Shown here one piece after another: positions 17,077-26,653 of a stretch of DNA of 64,000 nt. This DNA comes from Halalkalibacter nanhaiisediminis (lineage in GTDB: Bacteria > Bacillota > Bacilli > Bacillales > Bacillaceae_D). A model generated the notes under the pieces. That model ran no database searches and had not been told where the DNA came from. It saw only the letters and a list, made by a program, of their open reading frames with translations. Location: contig NZ_VLKZ01000009.1 of the NCBI RefSeq assembly GCF_007830185.1, positions 1 to 64,000 of the forward strand. Reading direction: 5' to 3'. Numbering within the stretch: the stretch's first letter is position 1; every line of letters begins with the position of its first letter. The translations under genes and the position numbers were made by a program.

Positions 17077-18039
17077 TCATTCATTTTTAAAATATATTAA
17101 TCCATCTACTTCTTCTACGATAACCTCTTGACGTTCAACCAATAAATCCAAATGACCGAATGTTTCTGAAAAGGTTAGTTCAGGTTGCTTGATGTGCTTT
17201 TCCTTAAATAGCTCAAAGCTGATGTCATTCGCACTCATTTTGCGATCAGAAAGAATTTTTTTAATCGCCAACGCTCTTTTATCATGAGCTTCTAAGCGCT
17301 GATCAACAAGGGTACCCACATCTTTAATAAGAGTACCATGCCCTGGCATCAATGTTGAAATCCCTTCATCCTTTAATAGCTGCAAAGAACGGCGATATTG
17401 CAGTAATGTTTTTGGTCTAACTGTCCCTTCCATTGGAGCTTCAAGTAGGGCATTCGATGAAATTGTAGCTAACAAAACATCTGCTCCAATCGCCACTTGA
17501 TCCTGTTCACGAACAATCATAATATGATCTTGAGCGTGACCTGGAACCTCCATCACCTTCCATCCACTAAGTCCAGGAACCTGATCACCATGATTTACAG
17601 TAATATGAATATCTGTTTTTTCAACAAAACTCATATAGCTCTTACTTGTTTTTTTCATTTTTTCTAATACCGCTTCTTCCATTCCATGTCTTTGATAAAA
17701 TTGACCAAAAAAAACTTCATACTTCTTAAAAAAAGTAGGATCCTTTAATAACCAAGGCCGCAAATAACGATGTCCAATTAATGTGGAATGTTCTTGAAAT
17801 AACCCTGCAAGACCAACATGATCAGGATGATGATGAGTCAAAATCACTTGTTCAATATCTTTCATTTGATAACCAAGCTTTTTAAGTTGCTCAACTAGTG
17901 AGCATTTTCCTTCCTCTGTTAAAGGACCAGTGTCAACTAATGTTACCATTTCTCCTTCAATTAAATAGGCATGAACCGGTCCTACTGGAAAAGGTGTTGG
18001 AATGGTTAACTGATGAATCGTTTCTGTCTTCACTCCCAA
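17077..18039 (-). CDS. MBL-fold metallo-hydrolase
   Basis: 320 residues with the metallo-beta-lactamase fold. The zinc motif THHHPDHVGLAG (HxHxDH) is near residues 68-79, MEVPGHAQDH supplies a later metal histidine and LMPGHG the C-terminal one; a winged C-terminal region (about 255-320) follows. This is the glyoxalase-II-like/hydroxyacyl-type branch common in Bacillus (YflN/YobT relatives). The substrate is unknown. Transcribed alone, downstream of the small gene at 18126-18272. Confidence 0.82.
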   Translation of the reverse strand: MGVKTETIHQLTIPTPFPVGPVHAYLIEGEMVTLVDTGPLTEEGKCSLVEQLKKLGYQMKDIEQVILTHHHPDHVGLAGLFQEHSTLIGHRYLRPWLLKDPTFFKKYEVFFGQFYQRHGMEEAVLEKMKKTSKSYMSFVEKTDIHITVNHGDQVPGLSGWKVMEVPGHAQDHIMIVREQDQVAIGADVLLATISSNALLEAPMEGTVRPKTLLQYRRSLQLLKDEGISTLMPGHGTLIKDVGTLVDQRLEAHDKRALAIKKILSDRKMSANDISFELFKEKHIKQPELTFSETFGHLDLLVERQEVIVEEVDGLIYFKNE

Positions 18040-18088
18040 TTTGATTCCTCCTTCAATGAAATCGCTTACTTGTGTGAGTAAAGAAAAA

Positions 18089-18113
18089 GATGCTTAACCT
18101 TTGTTAAACATCT
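18089..18113 (-). terminator. Terminator after the 48-residue gene
   Basis: AGATG and TTTAAC on the minus strand pair with GGTTAA and GCATCT, closing on a 3-5 base loop, followed by five U (18084-18088). Confidence 0.65.
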
Positions 18114-18125
18114 CCACATAAGCAA

Positions 18126-18272
18126 TTAATTATAAGCTTGTGTTAGAAAATCGTCTGTTTCAAGGTGCTCAAACCCATCATGACTAGCCTTCTTTAAGTC
18201 CTTGATTTCACTTGCTAGGCGTTCTAATTTTTTTTCCATTTCCTCAATCATTTTCTTTTCTGATACTGTCAC
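18126..18272 (-). CDS. Small coiled-coil protein of unknown function
   Basis: 48 residues: MTVSEKKMIEEMEKKLERL then SEIKDLKKASHDGFEHLE and a short acidic tail. A heptad-like pattern suggests a coiled coil. The start is a GTG (18272) preceded by AGGGAGAGAGA, and the gene has its own terminator (18089-18113), which makes it a credible gene despite its size. I do not recognise the family. Confidence 0.6.
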   Translation of the reverse strand: MTVSEKKMIEEMEKKLERLASEIKDLKKASHDGFEHLETDDFLTQAYN

Positions 18273-18456
18273 GTCTTCTCTCTCCCTTTTTCTTGTTGTT
18301 ATTTTTTGAAGGCCAGCAAGCGATCGAGCACTCGCTCATTTTTTATCTATATTCAAATGCTAACCGAATTTAAATTATAAAAATATTCTAACAATATAAA
18401 CAATCCATGTAAATACCTTTTCTCGAAAAAATATGTACAAATTGTTTCCAAAAAAA

Positions 18457-18489
18457 GAGCCACTCAACAAAGATTCTAGAGAGTGGTTC
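18457..18489 (-). terminator. Terminator of the 139-residue gene
   Basis: 9-bp stem GAGCCACTC (18457-18465) / GAGTGGTTC (18481-18489) with one G-U pair; seven U follow on the minus strand. Confidence 0.75.
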
Positions 18490-18496
18490 GTTTCGT

Positions 18497-18916
18497 TTAT
18501 TGAAATCGTTCAAGTTGACGTAGAAATAATCCTTCGTACTTAAATTGATTAATAATGATTTGTAAGTACTGAATGACAATCAGATTTGTTGCATTTGCGA
18601 GTAGATTTTGCAATTGCTGTAGACGATTTAGATAATGTCGAATTTGATCTTGCAGCCCTAACTGATACGATTCTGGCCGTTTAAATGTTTCTTGATCCAC
18701 TTCTGGGTACATACCTGTTAGATAATAATATAGTCCTCTAAGCCAGTCGTAATGCTCTCTTCGTCTTTGAAACAATTGTTTCCATAAGTAGCGCTTTTGG
18801 TCTGTATTTGCTAGTACAGATAAGTAATCAAGTGTGATGACATCTGTACTCTCTGTCGTCATCATATCTCGAATCTGCTGTGGATTGGTTACACGTTGAA
18901 AAAATGGTTGATTCAC
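18497..18916 (-). CDS. Uncharacterised all-helical protein
   Basis: 139 residues, mostly alpha-helical with many Gln, Arg, Tyr and Leu: RRREHYDWLRGLYYYLTGMYPE in the middle and a C-terminal LRQLERFQ. The arrangement faintly recalls a ferritin-like helical bundle, but no metal-binding EXXH pairs are evident, so no function is given. The start ATG at 18916 follows GGTGGGGATGGTG. It has its own terminator and codon usage like its neighbours. Confidence 0.6.
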   Translation of the reverse strand: MNQPFFQRVTNPQQIRDMMTTESTDVITLDYLSVLANTDQKRYLWKQLFQRRREHYDWLRGLYYYLTGMYPEVDQETFKRPESYQLGLQDQIRHYLNRLQQLQNLLANATNLIVIQYLQIIINQFKYEGLFLRQLERFQ

Positions 18917-19104
18917 ACCATCCCCACCTTTGCCTAGTCTTCTCTAACTTTATGTTGTCATAATGCAAGTTAGAAACATTCGACAGACTTCTACAAATAC
19001 ATCCGTTGTCGAAAAATTGTAACAATTTTATCATCTTTTTTTACAAAAGCTTGATATAATAAGGTTGTAGCAAACATTACTAATATGAATGAAGGTAGGT
19101 TATC

Positions 19105-19254
19105 ATGAGAAGACAAGTAATATCGTTTGAAGATCTTGTTTTAGAAAATAAAAAGCAACTTTTAAATGACCCTGAAGCCTTAGCGAAAATTGAGAAGCGA
19201 ATCGATGATCGTTCAGTGGAGAAGCTTGAAAAGGAACGTAAAAAAGCTCAATAA
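19105..19254 (+). CDS. Fur-regulated basic protein (FbpB)-like small protein
   Basis: 49 residues: MRRQVISFEDLVLENKKQLL, then NDPEALAKIEKRIDDR and a Lys/Arg-rich tail. This matches the layout of FbpB, a small basic protein that in B. subtilis helps the FsrA sRNA spare iron. The start ATG (19105) follows GAAGGTAGG. A TATAAT box lies about 45 bases upstream. No convincing Fur box was found, so iron control is not shown here. Confidence 0.6.
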   Translation: MRRQVISFEDLVLENKKQLLNDPEALAKIEKRIDDRSVEKLEKERKKAQ

Positions 19255-19340
19255 CTAACAATGATTCACAGAGCGAACAGGTGTGATTTTGAACGACAGA
19301 CTATTTGATCAACCTCAATTCGAGGTCTAAATATTCCCAA

Positions 19341-19383
19341 AAGAGTCAGCTTACCGCCCAATGGTAGGTTGGCTCTTTTTTTA
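19341..19383 (+). terminator. Terminator downstream of the fbpB-like gene
   Basis: AAGAG, CAGC and TACC on the left pair with GGTA, GTTG and CTCTT on the right; seven or more U follow. It lies about 90 bases after the stop; the spacer holds nothing recognised. Confidence 0.75.
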
Positions 19384-19493
19384 TTGTAAAAGTTGGTTAG
19401 TTCATATGATGTGCATAGAATGAAAAAGTTTACACACAGTAAAGCAAGAAAACAATTCCACTTTTGAATCGTTTCATGAAAGGAAGATAAAAA

Positions 19494-20831
19494 TTGGATA
19501 ATGTTATGCTGGCACGTACACTTTTTGGTTCTTCAATGGCTTTTCATATTATTTTTGCCACGCTTGGAGTCGGCATCACGTTTATGATTCTCTTAGCAGA
19601 AATCATGCGGATTGTTCGCAAGGATTCTGATTATGGAACACTTGCAAAGAGATGGACAAAAGGAGTGGCGATTTTACTTGGAGTGGCGATTCCATCTGGA
19701 ACCATTGTTGCTGTGATGCTTTCTCTTTTGTGGCCTGGCTTCATGGAAATCGTCGGCCAAGTTATTGCTCTCCCCTTTCAGATTGAGATTTTTGCATTTT
19801 TTTTAGAAGCTTTATTTTTGTCGATTTATGTGTATGCAGCTGATCGGCTTTCCTCAACGATGAGGATTGTCAGTGTGTTTTTTGTAGCATTAGGGGCGAC
19901 GGCATCGGCTGTATTGATTACAGATGCACACGCTTGGATGAATACACCACGTGGCTTCAGTATTGTGAATGGTGAAGTTACGAATGTTGATCCATTAGCT
20001 GCCGTTTTTAGTCCAAGTATAGTCGTTACCGCCTTTCATGTCGTCGGAAGCGCCTATCTCACTGGAGCGTTTGTTCTTGCGGCAGTAGCAGCATATAAGT
20101 TACTTCGCGGCAACCTTAGTAAACGTGAAACGGCATATCATCGCAAAGGCATGATGCTTAGTCTTGCTGTCGCATTGGTTATGTCGATCTTTACAGCACT
20201 TAATGGGCATGAGACAGCTGTCATGCTACATGAGTACATTCCTGTAAAACTTGCTGCTGCGGAAGGATTATTTGAAACGCAATCAAATGCGCCATTATCC
20301 ATTTTTGGAACACCAAATCCAGAAGCTGGAAGAGTTATAGGAGGCATTGAAATTCCTGGCATGTTAAGTTGGATTGCGACTGGATCAACAGATGGCGTGA
20401 TTCAAGGATTAAACGATTTTCCACGAAATGATTGGCCTCCTTTATTTGTCCATACTTTGTTTAATGTCATGGTTGGAATTGGCATGATTTTGCTAGGAAT
20501 TGCAGGAATTGCATGGTTGTTTTGGTTCATTCAACGCAAAAAACAACAATCATTCCCAAAATGGTTGTTAGCTGGAATCGCGATTTCTGGTCCTTTAGCG
20601 ATTATTGGAATTGAAACGGGTTGGATTTTCAGTTGCACTGGTAGGCAGCCCTGGACAATCCACGGCATTCAACGGACATCTGAAGCAGCAACGAATTCTG
20701 GGCACTTAGGAATGTTGTTTATCTTATTTATAGGTTTGTATATCATCCTTCTTGTAATCACAGCTCTTGTTATGTATTTCTATTTCAACCGTAATCCTGT
20801 CTCAAACGATTTGGGTATTGCAGCAGACTAA
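19494..20831 (+). CDS. ythA: Cytochrome bd-type quinol oxidase subunit I
   Basis: 445 residues, nine membrane helices. It carries the heme-bearing subunit features: H18 in SMAFHIIFATLGVG, the GRQPWTIHGIQRT signature and a short quinol loop, which places it with the CioA/YthA branch. It oxidises (mena)quinol and reduces O2 to water in the cytoplasmic membrane. It begins at TTG after AAAGGAAG. Subunit II follows 27 bases later. Confidence 0.92.
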   Translation: MDNVMLARTLFGSSMAFHIIFATLGVGITFMILLAEIMRIVRKDSDYGTLAKRWTKGVAILLGVAIPSGTIVAVMLSLLWPGFMEIVGQVIALPFQIEIFAFFLEALFLSIYVYAADRLSSTMRIVSVFFVALGATASAVLITDAHAWMNTPRGFSIVNGEVTNVDPLAAVFSPSIVVTAFHVVGSAYLTGAFVLAAVAAYKLLRGNLSKRETAYHRKGMMLSLAVALVMSIFTALNGHETAVMLHEYIPVKLAAAEGLFETQSNAPLSIFGTPNPEAGRVIGGIEIPGMLSWIATGSTDGVIQGLNDFPRNDWPPLFVHTLFNVMVGIGMILLGIAGIAWLFWFIQRKKQQSFPKWLLAGIAISGPLAIIGIETGWIFSCTGRQPWTIHGIQRTSEAATNSGHLGMLFILFIGLYIILLVITALVMYFYFNRNPVSNDLGIAAD

Positions 20832-20858
20832 CGTAAACACAAAGGTAGGAGTACACTT

Positions 20859-21896
20859 ATGGAAAATGTATATATTGCAATCACGATTATTTGGGCATTT
20901 TTATTTATCTATGCAGTGGCTGGCTCCATTGACTTTGGGGCTGGATTTTGGGCGATGTATTACCGTAAACGAACTGATACAAAAGCAGCAAGCGTAGCGA
21001 ATCGATACTTATCTCCCTCATGGGAAGTCACAAATGTGTTTCTCGTTTTGCTCGTCGTTTCGTTAGTTGGCTTCTTTCCTGGAGCAGCTTTTTCACTTGG
21101 AACATTAATGATCGTCCCTTTTTGCCTCGTCTTAATTTTACTGACGATTCGTAGCGCCTTTATGGTCTATTCTTATTCAGTACAAAAGTATACAGATATG
21201 CTCGTTGTCATATCTGGAATCACTGGGCTCCTCATTCCAGCTTTACTCGTTAGTATCTTACCTGCAGCTATTGGTGGATTTGTCGAGACCATTGGAGAGA
21301 CTCAGTACATTTTAGTTGATCAGCTCTTTATCAGCCCAGCCTTTTATACTCATTTAGGCTTTGGGCTTAGTACTGAATTATTTTTATCTTCCTTGCTCTT
21401 GAGCGACTATGCTCGTGAAGCTAACTCGGAGGAAACCTATCATGTGTACCGTCGAAATGCGATTATACTCGGACCGATTACGTTATCATTTGCTGTAGCT
21501 GCTATATTTACGCTCATTCCCGAGGCTTTTTGGATGTTTGAAAACATGGCCAATGAATGGCTGCTATTCTCTCTTTCTTTACTGGCCTTTGCTATTGGTT
21601 ATAGTGCCCTTTGGTGGCCCTCAAAAAAAGCTAGCGTCGGACACCCGCGAATAGCTGTCATCCTGATTGCTCTTCAATTCGGCTTAGCTAGTTTTGCTTA
21701 TGGTTCCGCACACATGCCTTATTTTTTATATCCTGATTTAACGATTTATGATGCTTTTACAAACGATACAATGTTTCGATCTCTTATGATTGGATATGGT
21801 TTTGGAATGGCCATCTTAATTCCTGTCTTCATTTGGTTCTGGCGTTTATTTATGAAAGATAAGCGTTATTTACGCCAAGAGGAAGCTCCGCATTAA
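20859..21896 (+). CDS. ythB: Cytochrome bd-type quinol oxidase subunit II
   Basis: 345 residues, eight membrane helices, beginning with IIWAFLFIYAVAGSIDFGAGFWAMYY, typical of CydB/YthB. It stabilises subunit I in the bd oxidase. It is preceded by GTAGGAG and forms a two-gene operon with ythA. No CydC/CydD assembly transporter follows, which fits the short-loop bd oxidases of bacilli that are encoded as a two-gene unit. Confidence 0.92.
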   Translation: MENVYIAITIIWAFLFIYAVAGSIDFGAGFWAMYYRKRTDTKAASVANRYLSPSWEVTNVFLVLLVVSLVGFFPGAAFSLGTLMIVPFCLVLILLTIRSAFMVYSYSVQKYTDMLVVISGITGLLIPALLVSILPAAIGGFVETIGETQYILVDQLFISPAFYTHLGFGLSTELFLSSLLLSDYAREANSEETYHVYRRNAIILGPITLSFAVAAIFTLIPEAFWMFENMANEWLLFSLSLLAFAIGYSALWWPSKKASVGHPRIAVILIALQFGLASFAYGSAHMPYFLYPDLTIYDAFTNDTMFRSLMIGYGFGMAILIPVFIWFWRLFMKDKRYLRQEEAPH

Positions 21897-22047
21897 TAAG
21901 AAAAGAGGTCGACTTAGAAAGTATCGAGTTTAGTTTAGGGAGGGTGCGTATCTTTAAAAAACTTGCCTCTATCAGTACTATTACATCCCCATATCATGAG
22001 AAAATATAAATAAATATACTGGAGATGAATCATATAAAGTGGGATGA

Positions 22048-22155
22048 TGCTTTGATTTGGAAGGTATCATCGGACTAGATTTATTACAACAAATGAAAGC
22101 AATAATTAATATAGACAAGTTGACTTTAGAATCTGGTTGTGAATGGCAAGTATAG
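22048..22155 (+). pseudogene. Remnant of a retropepsin-like aspartic protease
   Basis: Thirty-five codons between two stops encode FDLEGIIGLDLLQQMKAI, then INIDKLTLES, which matches the C-terminal part of bacterial retropepsin-like proteases (G-I-I-G-L/M-D pattern followed by 'ID..KL.L'). The catalytic D-T/S-G half is absent and an in-frame stop lies directly upstream. Nothing else of the gene is visible. Confidence 0.45.
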
Positions 22156-22259
22156 AAGAATGATCTCTATACCTGCCATTTGTTTTAAACCAGCTATTAG
22201 AGAAGCACTGCTCTTCTTAAGCTATAAAGTGCTTTAATGGAATAAAAATTAAATAAAGT

Positions 22260-22296
22260 AAAAATGCTCAGATATTGATATCCGAGCATTTTTGTA
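22260..22296. terminator. Terminator hairpin before the chemoreceptor gene
   Basis: AAAAATGCTC and GATA pair with TATC and GAGCATTTTT, with one mismatch; A-rich and U-rich flanks permit use on both strands. Confidence 0.7.
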
Positions 22297-22402
22297 TGTT
22301 AAACATATGACCAATTATGATGGTATTTAATCTTAATCTTATATTTAACGTTTTCCCTTCCAAAACTGAACTCGTTACTCAGTAAGTCATCCTCTTCTTT
22401 TC

Positions 22403-24094
22403 CTATTCTACTTTAAACTTTCGAATAAGCTCTTGCAATTCTTCTGCCATCGTCGTTAATGCTATTGCAGATGAAGACACTTCTTCCATTGAAGCTAATG
22501 TCTCCTCCGTTGCCGCACCAACAGACATCGTATGCTCAGACGTATGCTTAGCAATGTTCGTCATGTTGTTCACGGTGTTCGTTACTTCTTCTGATTTCTT
22601 CGCAATATCTTGTGCTGTGCGATTCATCGTTTCAATTTGCGAAGTCATTTCCTGAATCGATGAAATAATGGAATCAAAACGCTGTCTCGTTTCTGTAGCC
22701 GTTTCTAGACCACTGCTTACTTCTGTTTTCACTAAGCCCATCATCTCAACAGAGTTGGTCGTTTCTTTTTGCATTTCAGCGATCAGATCGTTAATTTTCA
22801 ATGTCGAACCAGCAGACTGTTCTGCTAACTTGCGAACTTCATCGGCTACGACGGCAAATCCTTTACCATGTTCACCTGCACGCGCGGCCTCAATCGCAGC
22901 ATTAAGAGCTAATAAATTCGTTTGATCGGCAATCGAGTGAATCACATCAAGGATCGACCCAATCTCAGAGGCACGATTTGATAATAACTGAATCGCTTTA
23001 TCTGTATCTTGAACCGTTTGATCAATGGAGTTCATTCGCGTCACTGTGTCACGGACAAGCCCGCCACCTTCATTTGCGTAAGAGAGTGAGTCAGTTGAGA
23101 ACTTCTCAACTGTTGCTGAACTTGATGCCATTGACCTTACACCTTCAGTCATTTCAGAAAGCGTACGCGAACTTTCATCGGCAGCTCTTGTTTGCTGCTC
23201 AGACCCTTTTGAAATATCTTCAATCGCCGCTGCGGTCTGCTCTGTTGCCCGTGACGTTTGCTCGGCACTAGCAGAAAGCTCTTCTGATGAAGCAGCTACT
23301 TGATTTGAATTGATTGAAATTTGCTGAATAAGCGTACGAAGATTTTCCTTCATTGTCATGAAAGAAGATGTTAGCTTAGCTACTTCGTCTTGCCCCTTTG
23401 GCTCTTGAATATCAACGGTTAAATCACCGTCTGCTACTTGTTCAGCGATTTTCGTCATTTGTTTAAGAGGACGGCTGATATTTAATGAAAGCACTACACC
23501 TAGTCCAACAGCAACAAGCAATGCGACAATACTAACGATCACTGAAATAAGCATCGTTTGACTCACCTGCGCGTCTAAACTCGCTCGTTCTGTAACTAAA
23601 TATTCTTCGATCGTCTGCACAAAGGACACTGCTTCGTCTCGCATTTCACGACCAATTGGAATAACATTAGAATTCGCTGTTTCAATAGCCCCTTCTGGAT
23701 CTTGGGAATATTGATTAATGGTCATATTTGCACTTTCTAGATACTCTGCGTTTTTAGCTTTTAGTCCTTCCAATAATTCTTTGGAAGTTTCTCGCTGTGA
23801 CAGTGCTAACGAAGCATCAATATACTCGTTAATTTCCTCGTTAGATCTATACAAAGTGTCTATCATCGTTTGATCTCCATTTAATAAATAGCCGCGGATA
23901 TTACCATTTTGACGATTGACATTCGACTCAATCCTCAGGGCATTTGCTCGAAGCTGTTCGACACGATCAATTAACGAGCTATATGTCTCATCGACCTGCT
24001 TTAAACTATAGTATGAAAATCCACTTGCCACCCCGAAAAGTATTGACACAATAATAAAGGCAGTCACAATCTTTTGGCCTATCGATCCTTTCAT
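22403..24094 (-). CDS. Methyl-accepting chemotaxis protein
   Basis: 563 residues. TM1 about 8-30, an extracellular four-helix-bundle sensor (about 31-178), TM2 about 179-203, a HAMP domain starting [15 protein letters not shown], and a long signalling coiled coil whose tip is [19 protein letters not shown] with [18 protein letters not shown] after it. It controls the CheA kinase; the ligand is unknown. ATG 24094 is chosen over the TTG three bases before because of the AAGGGGG spacing. A CHASE3-type diguanylate cyclase is transcribed divergently. Confidence 0.92.
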   Translation of the reverse strand: MKGSIGQKIVTAFIIVSILFGVASGFSYYSLKQVDETYSSLIDRVEQLRANALRIESNVNRQNGNIRGYLLNGDQTMIDTLYRSNEEINEYIDASLALSQRETSKELLEGLKAKNAEYLESANMTINQYSQDPEGAIETANSNVIPIGREMRDEAVSFVQTIEEYLVTERASLDAQVSQTMLISVIVSIVALLVAVGLGVVLSLNISRPLKQMTKIAEQVADGDLTVDIQEPKGQDEVAKLTSSFMTMKENLRTLIQQISINSNQVAASSEELSASAEQTSRATEQTAAAIEDISKGSEQQTRAADESSRTLSEMTEGVRSMASSSATVEKFSTDSLSYANEGGGLVRDTVTRMNSIDQTVQDTDKAIQLLSNRASEIGSILDVIHSIADQTNLLALNAAIEAARAGEHGKGFAVVADEVRKLAEQSAGSTLKINDLIAEMQKETTNSVEMMGLVKTEVSSGLETATETRQRFDSIISSIQEMTSQIETMNRTAQDIAKKSEEVTNTVNNMTNIAKHTSEHTMSVGAATEETLASMEEVSSSAIALTTMAEELQELIRKFKVE

Positions 24095-24313
24095 CAATGT
24101 TCCCCCTTATTTCGACCTAGTAAGATCCATTTTAAAAAATTTATATACGAAATATGTAGAATATAGTTAAATATTATCATATAGGGTATAAGATACATAG
24201 AAATAAGAATGACTTTAAACGGTAATTTGTTCTTTTCTAATTTAAAATATGACCTTTGAACCAATAATTCAATATTTTGAGCAATTGTAAAGGGACTGGC
24301 AGGAGAGGACACT

Positions 24314-25468
24314 ATGAAACATTTCCACAATAATGTTATGAGTATTTACCTACTTTTGGTCATCATTCTCCTTATCATCACAAGTGTCAGTAGTTATATC
24401 TCTATTACTCAAATTGAAAAAGAAACCAATCAAATTCTTGTTGACGCCATCCCTTTTTCTCGTGCAGCAGAAAATCTACTCACTCAACTAGTCAACCAAG
24501 ATACGGGCGTAAGAGGTTTCATTTCTACAAAAAATGAGGATTTTCTAGCACCATATAACATAGGAAAAGCTCGGTTAGTGGATCATTTAAAAACAATCAG
24601 ACTACACCAAGACAATCATCCTATTATGAAAGATATAATGGAAGAAGACGCTTTGCCACAAATTGAAATAATCCAAGAATATTTCGATTCTCAAATTGCT
24701 CTAGTCAAAGACGGTAATGTCGATACTGCTAGAGAAAGATTAGATTATGGAAAAGTTTTAATGGACAGGTACAGGGACATTCATACTGTTGTCGAGCAAG
24801 ATATTACAAATATCATCAATCATGCTTGGAACAAATCAAACATAGCCACTAATCGCTCAAAAGTAATTATTTTAACAAATCTCAGTTTAATGCTTATAAT
24901 CGGGATTGCTGCTACTGTTTATTTTATGAAACTAAATGAACTAAATAAAAAATTAGTCAGTATGGTAACGATTGATGCATTAACCCAACTTAATAACCGC
25001 TTTTCTTTTGATCAGAAACTAAAAAAAGAATTTGAGCAATCTCAAAAAACACAAGAGCCAATCTCATTGCTTCTCTTTGATATTGACCACTTTAAACGGT
25101 ATAACGATAATTATGGTCATTTAAAAGGTGATGTCTGCCTTCAACAATTAGCTGCTGAAGTAAGGCGAACATTTCAAGATTTAAACGCATATCCAGCACG
25201 CTATGGCGGTGAAGAATTTGCCGTTATTTTACTAAATTGTATGCTAGGTCAAGCCACTGATAAAGCCGATCAGCTACGTGCAAACATTGAAGCTTTGAAA
25301 TTAACACATGAATATTCACCAACTCATTCCTATGTGACGGTTAGTGTCGGTGTGGCAACACTTACTCCACTTCCCAATCAGCGACCTCAAATATTAATTG
25401 AGCAAGCAGATCTAGCACTTTATAAGGCAAAGGAGACGCGCAATACAGTAGAAGTATTTGAAGGATAA
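24314..25468 (+). CDS. Diguanylate cyclase with CHASE3-type extracellular sensor
   Basis: 384 residues. TM1 about 11-30, CHASE3-like helical sensor (31-182, with LVNQDTGVRGFISTKNEDFL), TM2 about 184-205, then GGDEF domain (215-384) with an active-site GGEEF motif at 298-302 and DIDHFKRYND. It makes c-di-GMP from GTP. There is no RxxD inhibitory site five residues before the motif. The sensor type resembles that of the neighbouring chemoreceptor, suggesting related inputs. Confidence 0.9.
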   Translation: MKHFHNNVMSIYLLLVIILLIITSVSSYISITQIEKETNQILVDAIPFSRAAENLLTQLVNQDTGVRGFISTKNEDFLAPYNIGKARLVDHLKTIRLHQDNHPIMKDIMEEDALPQIEIIQEYFDSQIALVKDGNVDTARERLDYGKVLMDRYRDIHTVVEQDITNIINHAWNKSNIATNRSKVIILTNLSLMLIIGIAATVYFMKLNELNKKLVSMVTIDALTQLNNRFSFDQKLKKEFEQSQKTQEPISLLLFDIDHFKRYNDNYGHLKGDVCLQQLAAEVRRTFQDLNAYPARYGGEEFAVILLNCMLGQATDKADQLRANIEALKLTHEYSPTHSYVTVSVGVATLTPLPNQRPQILIEQADLALYKAKETRNTVEVFEG

Positions 25469-25580
25469 CTTTCTATATGACACATAACCTTTCACAAACA
25501 TATTTTCATCTGACTCCATTCAACAATGGATTTCCAACTATGATAAAATACTAACCAAATAGACAAAGTGGGGCATGCAT

Positions 25581-26030
25581 ATGAAAATAGATGCGATTGA
25601 TCGTAAAATATTGGAGCTATTAACTGTGAATGGGCGGATGTCCTATGTTGATATCGCAAAAGAACTCGGTCTCTCTCGAGTAGCGATTCGTGAGCGGATT
25701 AACAATTTAATAGAAGAAGAGGTTATCGAAAAATTCAGTGTCGTGATCAATTCTGATAAAGTTGGAAAGAAGGTATCTGCTTTTTTTGAAGTTGACTGCG
25801 AACCAACCTCACTCGTCTCTGTTGCAGAAACTCTAGTCGAAAATCCTAAAGTCGCAAGCTGCTATCAAATGACAGGCCCAAGCACCCTTCATATGCACGT
25901 GCTCGTCGAGGATTTTGAGCAGCTTGAACATTTTATTAATGAAGAACTGTATGCACTTAAAGGCATTACTCGAGTAGAGAGCCACATTTTACTCAGACGC
26001 TTCAAAAGTAGAAGCGGGCTTAAATTATAA
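25581..26030 (+). CDS. Lrp/AsnC family transcriptional regulator
   Basis: 149 residues. N-terminal winged helix-turn-helix (DRKILELLTVNGRMSYVDIA, then LGLSRVAIRERI) and a C-terminal ligand-binding RAM domain (about 65-145). These regulators respond to amino acids as dimers/octamers. The ATG at 25581 fits the GTGGGG ribosome site better than the ATG at 25575. Single gene with its own terminator; target genes unknown. Confidence 0.9.
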   Translation: MKIDAIDRKILELLTVNGRMSYVDIAKELGLSRVAIRERINNLIEEEVIEKFSVVINSDKVGKKVSAFFEVDCEPTSLVSVAETLVENPKVASCYQMTGPSTLHMHVLVEDFEQLEHFINEELYALKGITRVESHILLRRFKSRSGLKL

Positions 26031-26039
26031 ACATACGAA

Positions 26040-26074
26040 AAAGCTAGGATCATCATGCTATCCTAGCTTTTTTT
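26040..26074 (+). terminator. Terminator of the Lrp-family gene
   Basis: Perfect 11-bp stem AAAGCTAGGAT (26040-26050) / ATCCTAGCTTT (26060-26070) followed by U residues. Confidence 0.85.
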
Positions 26075-26164
26075 GAATATTGTTCAGTTACGATGAAGGT
26101 GACAACCTTGAATCAAGAACTTTATACTAATATCAATATCACTGAAAGTAGGTTGACATAAGTG

Positions 26165-26632
26165 ATGATTACATTAAAAGATGTAACCTCAGACAACTGG
26201 CTCCAATGCCTTTTACTTACAACGAATCCAAGTGGCGATCACACCCTCTTTGAAGGATTTGTCGTTTCAAATGCTGTATCACTGGCTCAGTCAAAAATAG
26301 AACCGCACTGGAAAACAAAAGCGATCTATCATGAAGATACATTGATTGGATTCACGATGTATGGATTTGATTTTAAACAGAATTATTACGAAATTTGCCG
26401 ACTGATGATTGACTTTAAATTCCACGGAAAAGGGTACGGGAAAATGGCGTTGCTTCAGATTATTGAAGAAATGAAAAAGGAGTTTCAATGCGAAGAAATT
26501 TATTTGAGTTTCGATAGTGAAAATGTCATTGCAAGAAGATTATATGAAGGAGTTGGCTTTCAAGATACTGGTCAGATTGTAAAAGGAAATATAGAAGAAC
26601 GATTATATTGCTTAAAAACACAAAATGCTTGA
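26165..26632 (+). CDS. GNAT acetyltransferase, BltD-like spermine/spermidine type
   Basis: 155 residues with the GNAT core: LIGFTMYGFD, then CRLMIDFKFHGKGYGKMALL (acetyl-CoA loop Q/HGKGYGK) and a C-terminal ARRLYEGVGFQDTG. The N-terminal layout and AMYG-like motif resemble B. subtilis BltD, which acetylates polyamines; the substrate is inferred. A GTG three bases upstream is an alternative start. The ribosome site is weak. Confidence 0.78.
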   Translation: MITLKDVTSDNWLQCLLLTTNPSGDHTLFEGFVVSNAVSLAQSKIEPHWKTKAIYHEDTLIGFTMYGFDFKQNYYEICRLMIDFKFHGKGYGKMALLQIIEEMKKEFQCEEIYLSFDSENVIARRLYEGVGFQDTGQIVKGNIEERLYCLKTQNA

Positions 26633-26653
26633 GTACATTCTCAAGCATCCTTT
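26625..26653. terminator. Terminator between the acetyltransferase and the 87-residue gene
   Basis: Perfect 9-bp stem ATGCTTGAG (26625-26633) / CTCAAGCAT (26640-26648), overlapping the stop codon, with five U on the plus strand and U residues on the minus strand. Confidence 0.75.

Larger units (their letters stand above)
21897..22402. other. Gene-free stretch with a remnant and a terminator
   Basis: 506 bases without an intact gene. It holds the aspartic-protease remnant at 22048-22155 and the hairpin at 22261-22293. The remaining parts show nothing recognisable. Confidence 0.7.

Noticed and set aside
19020-19104. Fur box in front of the fbpB-like gene
   Set aside because: No sequence close to TGATAATNATTATCA was found; only AT-rich sequence and a -10 box.
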